Positions 9,000 to 19,799 of a stretch of 64,000 nucleotides of DNA are shown here, one piece after another; position 1 is the first letter of the stretch, and the number at the start of each line of letters is the position of its first letter. Under the pieces are notes generated by a model. That model worked only from the letters and a program-made list of their open reading frames with translations, was not told the origin of the DNA and ran no database searches. Position numbers and translations under genes: made by a program. The stretch covers positions 1 to 64,000 of the forward strand of contig NZ_BCXD01000013.1 of NCBI RefSeq assembly GCF_001894925.1, read 5' to 3'. This DNA comes from Rhodococcus rhodnii NBRC 100604. GTDB taxonomy: Bacteria > Actinomycetota > Actinomycetes > Mycobacteriales > Mycobacteriaceae.

Positions 9000-9935
9000 T
9001 CACGGAAGCAGGATGAACTTGCCGGGAGGGTGGGGCTGGGCGAGGTCGCGATGCGCTGTCGCGGCATCGTCCAGCGAGAACGTGCGTGCGATCCGCACCG
9101 ACAACGCGCCGCTTCCTGCGAGTTCGACGACGGTCTGGCGCGCCGCCCGCCGCGCAGCAGCGGACTGCGGCCCACCCACCCGCACGATCCCGGCGTCGTC
9201 GGCGTGCGCACCGGCCGCGATCGTGACGATGCGCGACCGATCGGCGACGAGGTCAACCGACACGTCGACGGCCTCGTCGGTGCCCGCGGTGTCGATCGCG
9301 ACGGTGACCGGGCCCGGTGCGGCCTCGCGCACCCGATCGGCCAGACCGCTGCCGTACGGGACGGCGATCGCGCCGAGGCCGCGCACGTAGTCGAGATTGT
9401 CGGCGCTCGCGGTACCGACGACCGTCGCGCCGCGTCCCACAGCCAACTGGACGGTTGCGCTGCCGACGCCACCGGACGCACCGTGCACGAGGACGACGTC
9501 GTCGGGGCCGGTGGCGGCGGTGTCGAGGGTGTCCATCGCGGTGACGCCGGTGAGCAGCAGCCCCGCGGCCGGCTCCCACGCGAGTGAGGGCGGCTTGACC
9601 AGGACGGATGTGGCCGAGACCACGACGGATTCGGCGTACATGCCCGTACCGGGATAGACGATCACCTCGGTGCCGACGGCGAGCAGGCCGTCGGGGGAGA
9701 CCGCCTCGTCGGCGACGGCCGCGACCACGCCCGCGCCTTCGGTGCCGATCGAGAGCGGCAGCTTCTCGGGATCGTCACCGAACGCTCCGCTGTAGCTCTT
9801 GAAGTCGAACGGGTTGACCCCGATCGCCCGCAGATCGACGCGGACCTGCCCCGGTGCGAGTTCGGGAAGATCCTCGTCCACGACGGCGAGCACCTCGGGT
9901 CCGCCGTATCGCTGCGCCACCACACGTCGAGTCAC
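9000..9935 (-). CDS. NADPH:quinone reductase / zinc-type alcohol dehydrogenase family oxidoreductase
   Basis: A 311-residue medium-chain dehydrogenase/reductase of the quinone oxidoreductase branch. It has the N-terminal GroES-like domain (QRYGGPEVLAVVDEDLPELAPGQVRV, then GVNPFDFKSYSG) and a Rossmann domain with the NADP-binding pattern VHGASGGVGSATVQLA. The structural zinc cysteine cluster of true alcohol dehydrogenases is absent, which favours a zinc-free quinone or enoyl reductase. GTG 9935 was chosen because GAGGGAG stands about ten bases upstream; the longer TTG start at 9980 would begin next to the treY stop. It follows treY on the same strand with a 45-base gap and may be cotranscribed with it, while facing the TetR gene at 8289. 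Confidence 0.87.
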   Translation of the reverse strand: MTRRVVAQRYGGPEVLAVVDEDLPELAPGQVRVDLRAIGVNPFDFKSYSGAFGDDPEKLPLSIGTEGAGVVAAVADEAVSPDGLLAVGTEVIVYPGTGMYAESVVVSATSVLVKPPSLAWEPAAGLLLTGVTAMDTLDTAATGPDDVVLVHGASGGVGSATVQLAVGRGATVVGTASADNLDYVRGLGAIAVPYGSGLADRVREAAPGPVTVAIDTAGTDEAVDVSVDLVADRSRIVTIAAGAHADDAGIVRVGGPQSAAARRAARQTVVELAGSGALSVRIARTFSLDDAATAHRDLAQPHPPGKFILLP

Positions 9936-9980
9936 TGCGCGCTCACTCCCTCTCGAGGCCTGCCGTTCGATTCGATCCAA

Positions 9981-12331
9981 TCACCCGTCGGCGGTGGCCG
10001 TGCCGGATTGCCGCACGAGGAGGGCGACGGGATACGTCGCGAAGACGTCCGCGGCGAGCGCCTCGGCGCTGTGCTGCGTCCCCGTGAGGACGTCGAGCCA
10101 CGACCCGTCCGGCAGCGGAACCGTGGTGTCGTCCCAGCCGCCGCGTTCGGCGAGGCGCAGGCTCGTGCGGGTCGCGAGAACGGCGACGGCGTCGTCACCG
10201 CGAACGAATCCGAGAACGTGTTCGCGGCACTCGCCACGGGCGTCCAGAGCCGTGTACGCGCCGGCGAAGACCTCCGGTCGTTCGCGGCGCAGGCGCAGCG
10301 CATTGCGCACGACGTGGAGTTTGGGCGGCACACCGACGCCGCCTACGACGACGGGGCGGCGGTTGTCGGGGTCGACGAGCGAGTCCTCGGGAAGCTCGGT
10401 GCCCTGGTACACGTCCGGGACGCCCGGCCCGCACAGCTGGACGAGCTTGCGGCCGAGGCAGTCCGAGCGGGTGTGCGGAGCGAGTTGCTGCGCGAGCCGG
10501 CCGATCGACACCCCGACGGGACCGTCGAGAACGGTGTCGACCCATTCGTGCACTGCGGCCTCGAACCGCTCGTCGGGCTCGGTCCACGTCGTCTGCGCGC
10601 TGGCCTCGCGCATCGCCTTCTCGGCGTAGGCGTGCAGCCGCTCCCGCAGGTCGGGGACGTCCGCGGCGGGCGTGCCGTCGTCGGGCCACACGCCGAGGAA
10701 GGTCTGCCAGCCGAACGCCCCGACCGTCGGGTCGGGGGCGGGGGTGTGCTCGCTCCACTCGGCGACGCACCGAGCCCACAGTTCGGGTGTCTGCGACAGC
10801 ACGCCGATCCGGCCGCGCACGTCCTCGCCGCGCTTGGTGTCGTGCGTCGAGAGTGTCGTCATCGACGCCGGCCGCGACCGCGCGTGCGCCACCGAATCGA
10901 GGTGGAAGCGAGCAGGACTCACCCCGAACCGGCCCGGATCACCGCCCACCTCCTGCAGCGACGTCAGGCGCGCGGTCCGATAGAACAGGCAGTCCTCGAC
11001 GGATTTCGCCATGACGGCGCCGCTGACCTGCTGCAGCCGCGCCGCCGCTTCGCCGCCCGCGGTGACCGCGGCCGCGAGAGTGTCGAGCGCGGGCCCGAGG
11101 TCGGGCCGGGCGCGGCGAGCGGAGTCGAGAACGTCGCCGAGCAGCGGTTCGAGCCCGCGATAGTCGCTGCGGTACACCGGAAGTCTCGCGACGACCTCCC
11201 CGATCGCCTCGGAGAGCTCGGGCGCGTCGGGGTGCCCGGACGCCGCGCCGCCGCTGTGCCGCGCGACCGCGCGGGCCAGCCGCCGGACCTCGGGCGCCAG
11301 CAACTCCGCGGCGGTCGTGCGTTTGAGCCGGCGCTCGGTCTCCTCGAGCCACGCGGCGTCGCCCGCGGCGTCGGTGTAGGCGAGCGAGAGGTCGGTGAGG
11401 CCGGCTTCGCCACTGCGGTCGACGAAGACGTCGTCGATGCGGGCCAGCACCTCGTAGCCGGTGGTGCCGTCGACCGGCAGCGTCGCGTCCAGCGCCTCGC
11501 CGGACGCCAGAATCTTCTCGACGACGAGCCACCGGTCCGGCCCGACGAGTGCCCGCAATCGGCGGAGGTAGCCCGCCGGATCGGTCAGTCCGTCCGGATG
11601 ATCGATCCGCAGCCCGTCGACGAGGTCGTCGGCGAACCACGACGCGATCTGGGCGTGCGTCGCCTCGAAGACGTCCGGGTCCTCCTGACGCAGCGCCGCG
11701 AGCTCGTTCACGGCGAAGAAGCGGCGGTAGCCGATGAGCCCGCTGTCCCACGGCACGAGCCGGTACGACTGCCGCGCGTGGACTTCGGCGGCGTCCGCTC
11801 CGTCGGTCCCCGGTGCGATCGGGAAGCGGTGTTCGTGAAAGGCGAGTTCGGGTTGGTCGCCCGAACGGTCGATGTCGAGCGCGGCGAGGTCGTCGGCGGA
11901 GCCGAGGATCGGGAGGGCGAGCCTGCCGTCGGCGCCGTTGTCGGCAGCGCGGTCGATGTCGAAGTACGACGCGAACGGCGACTGCTCGCCGTGGCGCAGC
12001 ACGTCCCACCACCACCGGTTCTCGCGTGGCTTCGCGACGCCCATGTGATTGGGCACGATGTCGACGATCAGCCCCATGCCGCGTTCGCGGGCCGCTGCCG
12101 ACAGCGCGACGAGCCCGTCGCGCCCGCCGAGTCCCTCGGACACGGTCGTGGGATCGACGACGTCGTACCCGTGCGTCGACCCGCTCGTCGCGGTGAGGAT
12201 CGGGGAGAGGTACAGGTGCGAGACGCCGAGATCGTCGAGATACTCGAGCGCCGCGCGCGCGTCGTCGAACGTGAACGAGCCCGGGACGAGCTGCAGCCGG
12301 TACGTGGAGGTGATCGGGCGCCGCGTCGGGG

Positions 12332-12335
<4 letters not shown>
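9981..12335 (-). CDS. treY: Malto-oligosyltrehalose synthase
   Basis: A 784-residue GH13 enzyme that converts the reducing-end alpha-1,4 bond of maltooligosaccharides to the alpha,alpha-1,1 bond of trehalose. Recognisable blocks are TSTYRLQLVPGSFTFDDA at the N-terminus, STHGYDVVDPTTVSEGLGG, VDIVPNHMG, the nucleophile region LRIDHPDGLTDP, VVEKILASGE, and near the C-terminus GVPDVYQGTELPEDSLVDPDNRRP. The start is GTG 12335, whose GTGA overlaps the treX stop by four bases; a longer in-frame extension to 12512 runs antiparallel in codon sense through treX and is not credible. treX, treY and TreZ form the pathway that makes trehalose from glycogen; treZ is displaced and interrupted in this window. 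Confidence 0.95.
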
Positions 12336-14521
<2,186 letters not shown>

Positions 14522-14527
14522 ACCGCG

Positions 14528-14533
14528 ACACTA
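14528..14533 (-). promoter_or_regulatory. Putative -10 hexamer TAGTGT of treX-treY
   Basis: TAGTGT on the minus strand lies exactly six bases before the treX ATG at 14521, which would place the transcription start at the start codon. It lies in the 29-base gap between treX and bioA, so the -35 region would be within the bioA 3' end. Confidence 0.45.
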
Positions 14534-14550
14534 GTACGGTTCCGCGGCCC

Positions 14551-15825
14551 TCACCCGGCTGCGACGGCGGCCATGGCGTGCGCGATCGCCGACGTCTCCT
14601 GCGTCGTGCACACGAACGGCGGCATCGCGTACACGAGGTTCCGGAACGGCCGCAGCCACACGCCGTGGTCGACGGCGACCGTGGTCGCGACCTGCATGTC
14701 CACGGGTGCGTCGAGTTCGACGACGCCGATGGCGCCGAGGGTGCGGATGTCCCGCACGCCGGGGCTGCCCACGAGCGGCGCCAGCCCGGCTGTGAGCGCC
14801 GTCTCGATCGCGGCGACCTCGCCGCGCCAGTCGCGGCTCGTGAGCAGGTCGAGCGACGCGCACGCGATCGCGCAGGCCAGCGGATTGGCCATGAACGTCG
14901 GGCCGTGCATGAGTGCGCCCGCGTCGCCCGATCCGATCCGGTCGGCGATCGCGGCGCTGCACAGCGTCGCGGCGAGTGTCACGTATCCACCGGTCAGCGC
15001 CTTGCCGACGCACATCACGTCCGGACTCACCGCCGCGTGGTCCGCGGCGAACAGTTCGCCGGTGCGGCCGAAGCCGGTCGCGATCTCGTCGAAGATCAGC
15101 AGGACGCCGTGCTCGTCGCACAGTGCGCGAAGGTCGCGCAGGTACTCGGGGGAGTGGAAGCGCATTCCGCCCGCGCCCTGCACGACGGGTTCGACGATCA
15201 CGGCGGCGAGTTCGTCGCGGTGAGCTGCGAGGACCTCGCCGAACCGCGTCGTGTACTCGGGCTCGTACTCGCGGGGCGGGACGGGCGCGAAGACCTGCGG
15301 CGTCACGACGCCGCGCCACAACTCGTGCATCCCGCCGTCCGGGTCGCACACGCTCATCGGCGCGAAGGTGTCGCCGTGATAGCCGCCGCGCCAGGTCATG
15401 AGCCGATGCTTGGCCGGCCTGCCACGGCTGCGCCAGTACTGCAGGCACATCTTCACGGCGACCTCGACGGCGACCGAGCCGGAGTCGGAGAAGAACACGC
15501 GGTCCAGGCCGGGTGGCGTGAGGGCGACGAGGCGTTCGCCCAGTTCGACGGCCGGTTCGTGCGTGAGCCCGCCGAACATGACGTGGCTCATGCGGCCCAG
15601 CTGACGGGCCGCGGCGGCGTCGAGTGCCGGATGCCGGTAGCCGTGGATCGCGGCCCACCACGAACTCATTCCGTCGATCAGCGTGCGGCCGTCGTCGAGT
15701 TCGAGGCGCACACCCGACGCGCCGCGCACCGCCAGCGGCGGGACATCGGCAGGCACTCGCGAGTACGGGTGCCACAGGATGCGGGAGTCGCGGGTGGCGA
15801 GGTCGGTGGCGGTGATCGAGGACAC
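14551..15825 (-). CDS. bioA: Adenosylmethionine-8-amino-7-oxononanoate aminotransferase
   Basis: A 424-residue class-III aminotransferase that uses S-adenosylmethionine to convert KAPA to DAPA in biotin synthesis. BioA hallmarks are [32 protein letters not shown], the cofactor-binding [28 protein letters not shown], the Asp in [15 protein letters not shown], and the PLP lysine in [18 protein letters not shown] 15825 was chosen because a TACTGT hexamer sits six bases upstream; the frame is open further to a TTG at 15885 but that would run through the operators. It is divergent from bioF-bioD across a 74-base region with two BioQ boxes. Confidence 0.96.
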   Translation of the reverse strand: MSSITATDLATRDSRILWHPYSRVPADVPPLAVRGASGVRLELDDGRTLIDGMSSWWAAIHGYRHPALDAAAARQLGRMSHVMFGGLTHEPAVELGERLVALTPPGLDRVFFSDSGSVAVEVAVKMCLQYWRSRGRPAKHRLMTWRGGYHGDTFAPMSVCDPDGGMHELWRGVVTPQVFAPVPPREYEPEYTTRFGEVLAAHRDELAAVIVEPVVQGAGGMRFHSPEYLRDLRALCDEHGVLLIFDEIATGFGRTGELFAADHAAVSPDVMCVGKALTGGYVTLAATLCSAAIADRIGSGDAGALMHGPTFMANPLACAIACASLDLLTSRDWRGEVAAIETALTAGLAPLVGSPGVRDIRTLGAIGVVELDAPVDMQVATTVAVDHGVWLRPFRNLVYAMPPFVCTTQETSAIAHAMAAVAAG

Positions 15826-15831
15826 GCGGCC

Positions 15832-15837
15832 ACAGTA
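15832..15837 (-). promoter_or_regulatory. Putative -10 hexamer TACTGT of bioA
   Basis: TACTGT on the minus strand lies six bases before the chosen GTG start of bioA, consistent with a leaderless mRNA. The first BioQ box (15847-15861) lies directly upstream of it, between the -10 and -35 positions. Confidence 0.5.
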
Positions 15838-15846
15838 ACCCGAGCA

Positions 15847-15861
15847 TTGAACACCGTTCAA
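15847..15861. promoter_or_regulatory. BioQ operator 1, TTGAACACCGTTCAA
   Basis: A perfect 6-base inverted repeat with a 3-base spacer (TTGAAC-N3-GTTCAA). The same pattern recurs three more times in this window, only at the two divergent biotin promoters. It agrees with the TGAAC-type palindrome described for the TetR-family biotin repressor BioQ of corynebacteria and mycobacteria. It sits just upstream of the bioA -10 hexamer. Confidence 0.85.
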
Positions 15862-15866
15862 TCTTG

Positions 15867-15889
15867 GTACTTGAACAGTGTTCAAGTAC
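15867..15889. promoter_or_regulatory. BioQ operator 2, extended palindrome GTAC-TTGAACAGTGTTCAA-GTAC
   Basis: The core TTGAACAGTGTTCAA (15871-15885) is flanked on both sides by GTAC, giving 10-base perfect arms. Its centre is 24 bases from the centre of operator 1. Its right edge overlaps the bioF -10 hexamer (15887-15892), so bound repressor would block bioF directly. Confidence 0.87.
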
Positions 15890-15892
15890 GGT
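15887..15892 (+). promoter_or_regulatory. Putative -10 hexamer TACGGT of bioF-bioD
   Basis: TACGGT lies seven bases before the bioF ATG at 15900 and overlaps the end of BioQ operator 2. Spacing suggests a leaderless transcript. Confidence 0.5.
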
Positions 15893-15899
15893 CCACGTC

Positions 15900-17042
15900 A
15901 TGCCACTGCCCTCCGCCTTCGCGCACTGGTTCGACGGCGTCGAGTCGACTCGGCGAGCCGCGGGCCTGCGCCGCGAGCTGTCCCCGCGCCCCGCCGATTC
16001 GCCGCTGCTCGACCTCGCGTCCAACGACTACCTCGGCCTGTCCCGCCATCCCGAGGTGGTCGCGGGCGCGGTCGCCGCCGCCCGGCTGTGGGGGACCGGT
16101 GCGACCGGATCGCGTCTGGTCACGGGCTCGACCGCGGACCATCACGCACTCGAGGACGACCTCGCCGCCTTCACGGGCGCGGAGTCCGGGCTGGTGTTCT
16201 CGTCGGGTTACACCGCGAATCTCGCCGTGGTCGCCGCGCTCGCGGGACGCGGCACGCTCGTCGTCTCGGACGCCGGGGTCCACGCGTCGCTCGTCGACGC
16301 GTGCCGGCTCTCGAAGGCGCGCGTCGAGATCGTCCCGCACGCGGACGTCGCGGCGGTCTCGGCCGTGCTGCGTTCGCGCAGCGAGGAGCGGGCGCTCGTG
16401 CTCACCGATTCGGTGTTCAGCGCCGACGGCGACCTCGCGCCGCTGCGCGAGCTGCACGCCGTCACGTCGCGCCACGGCGCGCTGCTCGTCGTCGACGAGG
16501 CCCACGGACTCGGCGTTCGCGGCGACGGTGGACGCGGGTGGGTGCACGAGTGCGGCCTCGCCGGCGATCCCGGGGTGGTGGTGACCGCAACGCTGTCGAA
16601 ATCCCTTGCCGCGCAAGGCGGTGTCGTGCTGGCCGCGGAGCGGGTGCGGGCGCACCTGATCGACAACGCCCGCACCTTCGTGTTCGACACCGCGCTCGCG
16701 CCGCCCGCAGTCGGGGCCGCCCGCGCGGCGCTCGCGGTGCTGCGCGGCGACCCCACGTTGCCGGGCGCCGTCCTCCACCGCGCACGCGAGATCGCGGCGT
16801 TCGCCGGTGCGCCGCGGCCCGACTCCGCCGTCGTGTCGGTGATTCTCGGTGATGCCGCACGGGCGAAAGCGGCGGCCGATGCGTGCCGCGATCTCGGCCT
16901 CGCCGTCGGGTGCTTCCGCCCGCCCTCGGTCCCCGAAGGGACTGCGCGGTTGCGGCTCACGGCGCGCGCATCGCTCACCGACGGCGACATCGCCACCGTC
17001 CGTGACGTTCTCGGTCGAGTCCTCGCCCGGAGTGCGGCATGA
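15900..17042 (+). CDS. bioF: 8-amino-7-oxononanoate synthase
   Basis: A 380-residue PLP-dependent alpha-oxoamine synthase joining pimeloyl thioester and alanine to KAPA, the first ring-chain step of biotin synthesis. The family blocks are [52 protein letters not shown], the PLP-contacting [12 protein letters not shown], and the PLP lysine in [19 protein letters not shown] 15900 was chosen because it follows a -10 hexamer by seven bases; an earlier in-frame start at 15864 would lie inside the operators. Its stop overlaps the bioD start (ATGA), so bioF-bioD is one unit, divergent from bioA. Confidence 0.96.
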   Translation: MPLPSAFAHWFDGVESTRRAAGLRRELSPRPADSPLLDLASNDYLGLSRHPEVVAGAVAAARLWGTGATGSRLVTGSTADHHALEDDLAAFTGAESGLVFSSGYTANLAVVAALAGRGTLVVSDAGVHASLVDACRLSKARVEIVPHADVAAVSAVLRSRSEERALVLTDSVFSADGDLAPLRELHAVTSRHGALLVVDEAHGLGVRGDGGRGWVHECGLAGDPGVVVTATLSKSLAAQGGVVLAAERVRAHLIDNARTFVFDTALAPPAVGAARAALAVLRGDPTLPGAVLHRAREIAAFAGAPRPDSAVVSVILGDAARAKAAADACRDLGLAVGCFRPPSVPEGTARLRLTARASLTDGDIATVRDVLGRVLARSAA

Positions 17043-17731
17043 GCATCGTCGTCGTGGCGGGGACCGGCACCGACGTCGGCAAGACGATCGTCACCGCGGC
17101 GCTCGCCGCCGCCGCCCGCGCTGCGGGAGCGAGGGTCGTGGTGTGCAAGCCCGCGCAGACGGGCGTCCGTCCGGGCGAGCCGGGTGACATCGCGATGGTG
17201 GAGCGGCTGACGGGAATCCGCGGCGTCGAACTCGTGCGGTATCGCGATCCGCTCGCACCCGACACCGCTGCGCGGCGCGAGGGTGCGCCGATGCTGCGAC
17301 GCGAGACCGTCACCGACGCAGTGCGGGAACTCGCCGATTCCCACGACCTCGTTCTCGTCGAGGGCGCCGGCGGAGTGCTCGTGCGGTTCGGCGAGAACGG
17401 CTTCACGCTGTGCGACGTCGCGCGCGATCTCGGTGCGCCCGCCGTCGTCACCGTCGCACCCGGCCTCGGCACGCTCAACCACACCGCTCTGACGACCGAG
17501 ACGCTTGCGGCGCGCGGCGTCGCGTGCGCGGGGCTCGTCGTCGGATCGTGGCCGCGTAAGCCCGATCTCGCGATGCGCTGCAACCTCGAGGATCTGCCGG
17601 ACGTCGCCGGTGCCTCGCTGGTCGGGACGATCCCCGCGGGTGCGGGCGCGCTCGCCCCGTCGGAGTTCGTCCGCGACGCCCCGGGCTGGTTCGCCGCGGG
17701 ATGGGACGTGAGCAGGCTCAGTTCTGGATGA
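17039..17731 (+). CDS. bioD: Dethiobiotin synthetase
   Basis: A 230-residue ATP-dependent carboxylase that closes the ureido ring of DAPA to give dethiobiotin. The P-loop GTGTDVGKT is at about residues 8-16, followed by the substrate-lysine region [14 protein letters not shown], and the [16 protein letters not shown] loop binds DAPA carbamate. [10 protein letters not shown] near the end is typical of the BioD nucleotide site. It overlaps bioF by four bases, and its last 14 bases overlap the 3' end of a convergent VOC gene. Confidence 0.96.
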   Translation: MSIVVVAGTGTDVGKTIVTAALAAAARAAGARVVVCKPAQTGVRPGEPGDIAMVERLTGIRGVELVRYRDPLAPDTAARREGAPMLRRETVTDAVRELADSHDLVLVEGAGGVLVRFGENGFTLCDVARDLGAPAVVTVAPGLGTLNHTALTTETLAARGVACAGLVVGSWPRKPDLAMRCNLEDLPDVAGASLVGTIPAGAGALAPSEFVRDAPGWFAAGWDVSRLSSG

Positions 17732-18095
17732 ACGAGAGCACGTTCTCCGCAGGATCGGTGAACCAGCAGATCGTCGGTCCGTCGCCGGTGGAGCGGACGA
17801 TTCCCTTCTCGTCGTGATCGAAGCCGTCGTAGCGCAGCAACTCGATTCCGCGTGAGGTCAGGTCGGCGACGGCCGCGTCGATGTCCGGCACCACGAAGTT
17901 GAGGATCGTGTACACGGCGGGACGGTGATCGGGCTTGGGGTACACCAGAATCGGCGTTCCGTCCGGCAGCGTGAGCGTCGAGATTCCCATCGCGTCGCGC
18001 TCGACCGCGAGCCCGAGGACGTCGCGATAGAACGCGTCCGCGGCGTCGAGGTCGGGGACGGCGAAGCCGCTGAACGCTTCCGTGATCGTGGTCAT
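17718..18095 (-). CDS. VOC-superfamily (glyoxalase/bleomycin-resistance fold) protein
   Basis: A 125-residue vicinal-oxygen-chelate protein consisting of two beta-alpha-beta-beta-beta modules: [20 protein letters not shown] with the first module, and [22 protein letters not shown] in the second, ending in [15 protein letters not shown]. Potential metal positions are sparse, so it could be a binding protein as well as an enzyme. Its ATG overlaps the stop of the upstream VOC gene (ATGA, 18092-18095), so the pair is translationally coupled and may function together. It is convergent with bioD, with 14 shared bases. Substrate unknown. Confidence 0.88.
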   Translation of the reverse strand: MTTITEAFSGFAVPDLDAADAFYRDVLGLAVERDAMGISTLTLPDGTPILVYPKPDHRPAVYTILNFVVPDIDAAVADLTSRGIELLRYDGFDHDEKGIVRSTGDGPTICWFTDPAENVLSFIQN

Positions 18096-18475
18096 GACAC
18101 CCGCTCCATCTCCGAGCGCATGGCCTCGCTCAGCTGGACGATCTGGACGTAGTTCCCGTCGGGGTCGATCGCGGTCCCGAACCAGCTGCCGTCGCGGTTT
18201 TCGAGCGGCGCGAGCCGGCGCGCACCGGACGCGTCGACGGCGTGCGCGGTCGCCTGCGCGTCGTCGACGTCCACATTGAGGACGACGCGGCCCGGCTCGG
18301 GGTTGCTCTCGCCGACGTCGTCACGGGAGTCGATCATGACCCAGAAGGTGTGTGCCGGATCGGGACCGAACCCGAGGACGTCGTAGGCGCCGTCCGGCGT
18401 CGTCGCGGCGGTGACTCCGAAGACCGCGACGTACCAGTCACGGAGACGGGCGGGGTTCGTGCTGCTGAGCAACAT
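18092..18475 (-). CDS. VOC-superfamily protein whose start region is disrupted by a 23-bp tandem duplication
   Basis: The frame from ATG 18475 encodes 127 residues (MLLSSTNPARLRDWYVAVFG to [12 protein letters not shown]), a single VOC domain with the WFGTAIDPDGNYVQIVQL strand-loop at the end. A good ribosome binding site (GGAAGG) is instead found before the ATG at 18516, giving MPTIDSMLLSST. From there a perfect 23-base tandem duplication (18456-18501) shifts the frame, and that product ends after 60 codons at 18334. Removing one copy restores MPTIDSMLLSSTNPARLRDW, clearly the original N-terminus. The gene is thus either inactive, or translated from the internal duplicated ATG at 18475, which lacks a good ribosome binding site. 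It overlaps the next VOC gene by four bases. Confidence 0.75.
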   Translation of the reverse strand: MLLSSTNPARLRDWYVAVFGVTAATTPDGAYDVLGFGPDPAHTFWVMIDSRDDVGESNPEPGRVVLNVDVDDAQATAHAVDASGARRLAPLENRDGSWFGTAIDPDGNYVQIVQLSEAMRSEMERVS

Positions 18476-18501
18476 ACTTTCGTGCTGCTGAGCAACATAC
18501 T
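18456..18501. repeat. Perfect 23-bp tandem duplication in the start of the VOC gene
   Basis: The 23-base unit at 18456-18478 is repeated exactly at 18479-18501. Because 23 is not a multiple of three, the second copy shifts the frame of the VOC gene. Such an exact repeat can arise and be lost by replication slippage, so it could be a reversible on/off change or a recent mutation. Confidence 0.95.
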
Positions 18502-18584
18502 GTCGATCGTGGGCATGGCATATCACCTTCCGTGGAGGTTCGTAGCGGTCGTTCACGGACTCCGACCGCGGCGGACGGCAGAAC

Positions 18585-19013
18585 TCATCGGTCGGCGCTG
18601 CGGTGTCGCTCGGTTTCCCGCTGCTTCGGGGTCCGCGAGCGCTTCCTTGTGACGATGTAGCCGGCGACCGATAGGGCGACGACGGCGGCGAGGGCGAGGG
18701 CGAGGTGGCCACGCCAGTGTTCGGGGCCGACGACGACGGTGATGCCGGTGTGGCTGTCGCCGAATCGGCAGGTCATCCCAGGCGGGTACCAGCCCCAGAA
18801 GTCGACGACGGCAGCGCCGATGCGTTCTGTGCGGTCTGGTTGCAGGTAATCGAACTGCTCGGGATCGCCGTATCGATTCGTGCACCAGGTCCATTGGGGG
18901 TTGTTGTTAAGCGCCATCAGGTCCGCGAGATAGAGCCAGGCGAGCGGGAGAGCGGACGCTACTGCGGTGAGCGCGAACATGGCTCGGACCGCTCGCCTGG
19001 CGCGGGGCTTCAT
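18585..19013 (-). CDS. Hypothetical membrane protein
   Basis: A 142-residue protein with a basic N-terminus, a transmembrane helix at roughly residues 10-33 (MFALTAVASALPLAWLYLA), an extracytoplasmic loop of about 70 residues with two cysteines (WTWCTNR and GMTCRFGD) that could form a disulfide, a second helix near residues 103-122 (LALALAAVVALSVAGYIV), and a basic cytoplasmic tail. No family recognised. It lies between the VOC pair and bioQ on the same strand, with gaps of about 70 and 63 bases. Nothing ties it to biotin metabolism beyond position. Confidence 0.7.
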   Translation of the reverse strand: MKPRARRAVRAMFALTAVASALPLAWLYLADLMALNNNPQWTWCTNRYGDPEQFDYLQPDRTERIGAAVVDFWGWYPPGMTCRFGDSHTGITVVVGPEHWRGHLALALAAVVALSVAGYIVTRKRSRTPKQRETERHRSADR

Positions 19014-19075
19014 GACGTGATGATGGCACCTGTGGCTGCGATCCCATCGGATCCAGCCGCGGCCGACGTGGTGCG

Positions 19076-19699
19076 TCAGCGAACCTCGGCGGCGAGCCGT
19101 TGCCCGATGCCGTCGACGAAGGTGTCGAGGCCGAACTCGAAGCGCGCGGCGGGATCCGCCGTCACCAGGTCGCTGTCGCGCTCGGGATCGACGGCGGGGG
19201 CGTCGGGGGAGATGCCGCCGCGCGTGAGGGCGTTCATCTCCTCCAGCTGGCTTCGCGACTGCTCGGAGGTGGTGAGGCCGAGGACGAAGTGCAGCAGGAC
19301 GTGCGAGGCCAGTTCGGTGTGGTCGGTGCTCAGACCACCCCCGCTCAGGGCGGTCGAGAACGCATCGCGCGCACGGGAATTGCTCAACCGCGACGAGTAG
19401 GACGCGGAGACGAGCTCGGCGCCGTCGCGATGAGCGAGCAACGCGTCGCGCAGCCGGTGCGCCAGCGCGCGCACCTGCTCGTCCCAGGGGCGCGGAGTGG
19501 TGAGCGGTGCGTCGACGTCTTCGAGGATGCGGTCGGAGACCGCGCCGAGCAGCGTCTGCTTGTTGGGGAAGTGCCAGTACAGAGCCCCCGGCTGGACGCC
19601 GAGCGACGTCGCGAGTCGCCGCATCGTGAGATCGGCGAGGCCGTACTCGTCGAGGATCGCCGTCGCGGCGTCGAGGATGTCGGACCGGCTCAGGTTCAC
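19076..19699 (-). CDS. bioQ: TetR-family biotin repressor BioQ
   Basis: A 207-residue TetR-type regulator: SRSDILDAATAILDEYGL, LTMRRLATSLGVQPGALYWHF and PNKQTLLGAVSDRIL form the DNA-binding domain, followed by a TetR C-terminal ligand domain. It is divergent from bioB and faces two contiguous TTGAAC-N3-GTTCAA palindromes also present between bioA and bioF. In mycobacteria and corynebacteria, bioQ encodes the biotin-regulon repressor, beside bioB in M. smegmatis. The start is GTG 19699, seven bases after a TAGTGT hexamer. Operators lie about 20 bases upstream of that hexamer, so autoregulation is likely. BioQ itself is not known to be the biotin-protein ligase; the effector link is not visible here. 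Confidence 0.88.
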   Translation of the reverse strand: MNLSRSDILDAATAILDEYGLADLTMRRLATSLGVQPGALYWHFPNKQTLLGAVSDRILEDVDAPLTTPRPWDEQVRALAHRLRDALLAHRDGAELVSASYSSRLSNSRARDAFSTALSGGGLSTDHTELASHVLLHFVLGLTTSEQSRSQLEEMNALTRGGISPDAPAVDPERDSDLVTADPAARFEFGLDTFVDGIGQRLAAEVR

Positions 19700-19706
19700 A
19701 GGATTG

Positions 19707-19712
19707 ACACTA
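19707..19712 (-). promoter_or_regulatory. Putative -10 hexamer TAGTGT of bioQ
   Basis: TAGTGT on the minus strand lies seven bases before the GTG start of bioQ. The adjacent BioQ box at 19731-19745 covers the expected -35 position, which is consistent with autorepression. Confidence 0.45.
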
Positions 19713-19730
19713 CTCCAGCTGCGCCCTACG

Positions 19731-19745
19731 TTGAACGGTGTTCAA
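19731..19745. promoter_or_regulatory. BioQ operator 3, TTGAACGGTGTTCAA
   Basis: A perfect TTGAAC-N3-GTTCAA palindrome in the bioQ-bioB divergent region, directly abutting operator 4. The two centres are 15 bases apart, a tighter arrangement than at bioA-bioF (24 bases). Confidence 0.87.
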
Positions 19746-19760
19746 TTGAACGGCGTTCAA
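19746..19760. promoter_or_regulatory. BioQ operator 4, TTGAACGGCGTTCAA
   Basis: A perfect TTGAAC-N3-GTTCAA palindrome joined end to end with operator 3, about 40 bases upstream of the bioB start codon. It probably overlaps the bioB promoter. Confidence 0.87.
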
Positions 19761-19799
19761 GAGGCGTCGTGACGTCCATCCATCATCAGGAGTGGCAGC

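Noticed and set aside
15864-15899. Longer bioF N-terminus starting at 15864
   Set aside because: It would translate through the BioQ operator and the -10 hexamer, and the extra residues do not resemble BioF.
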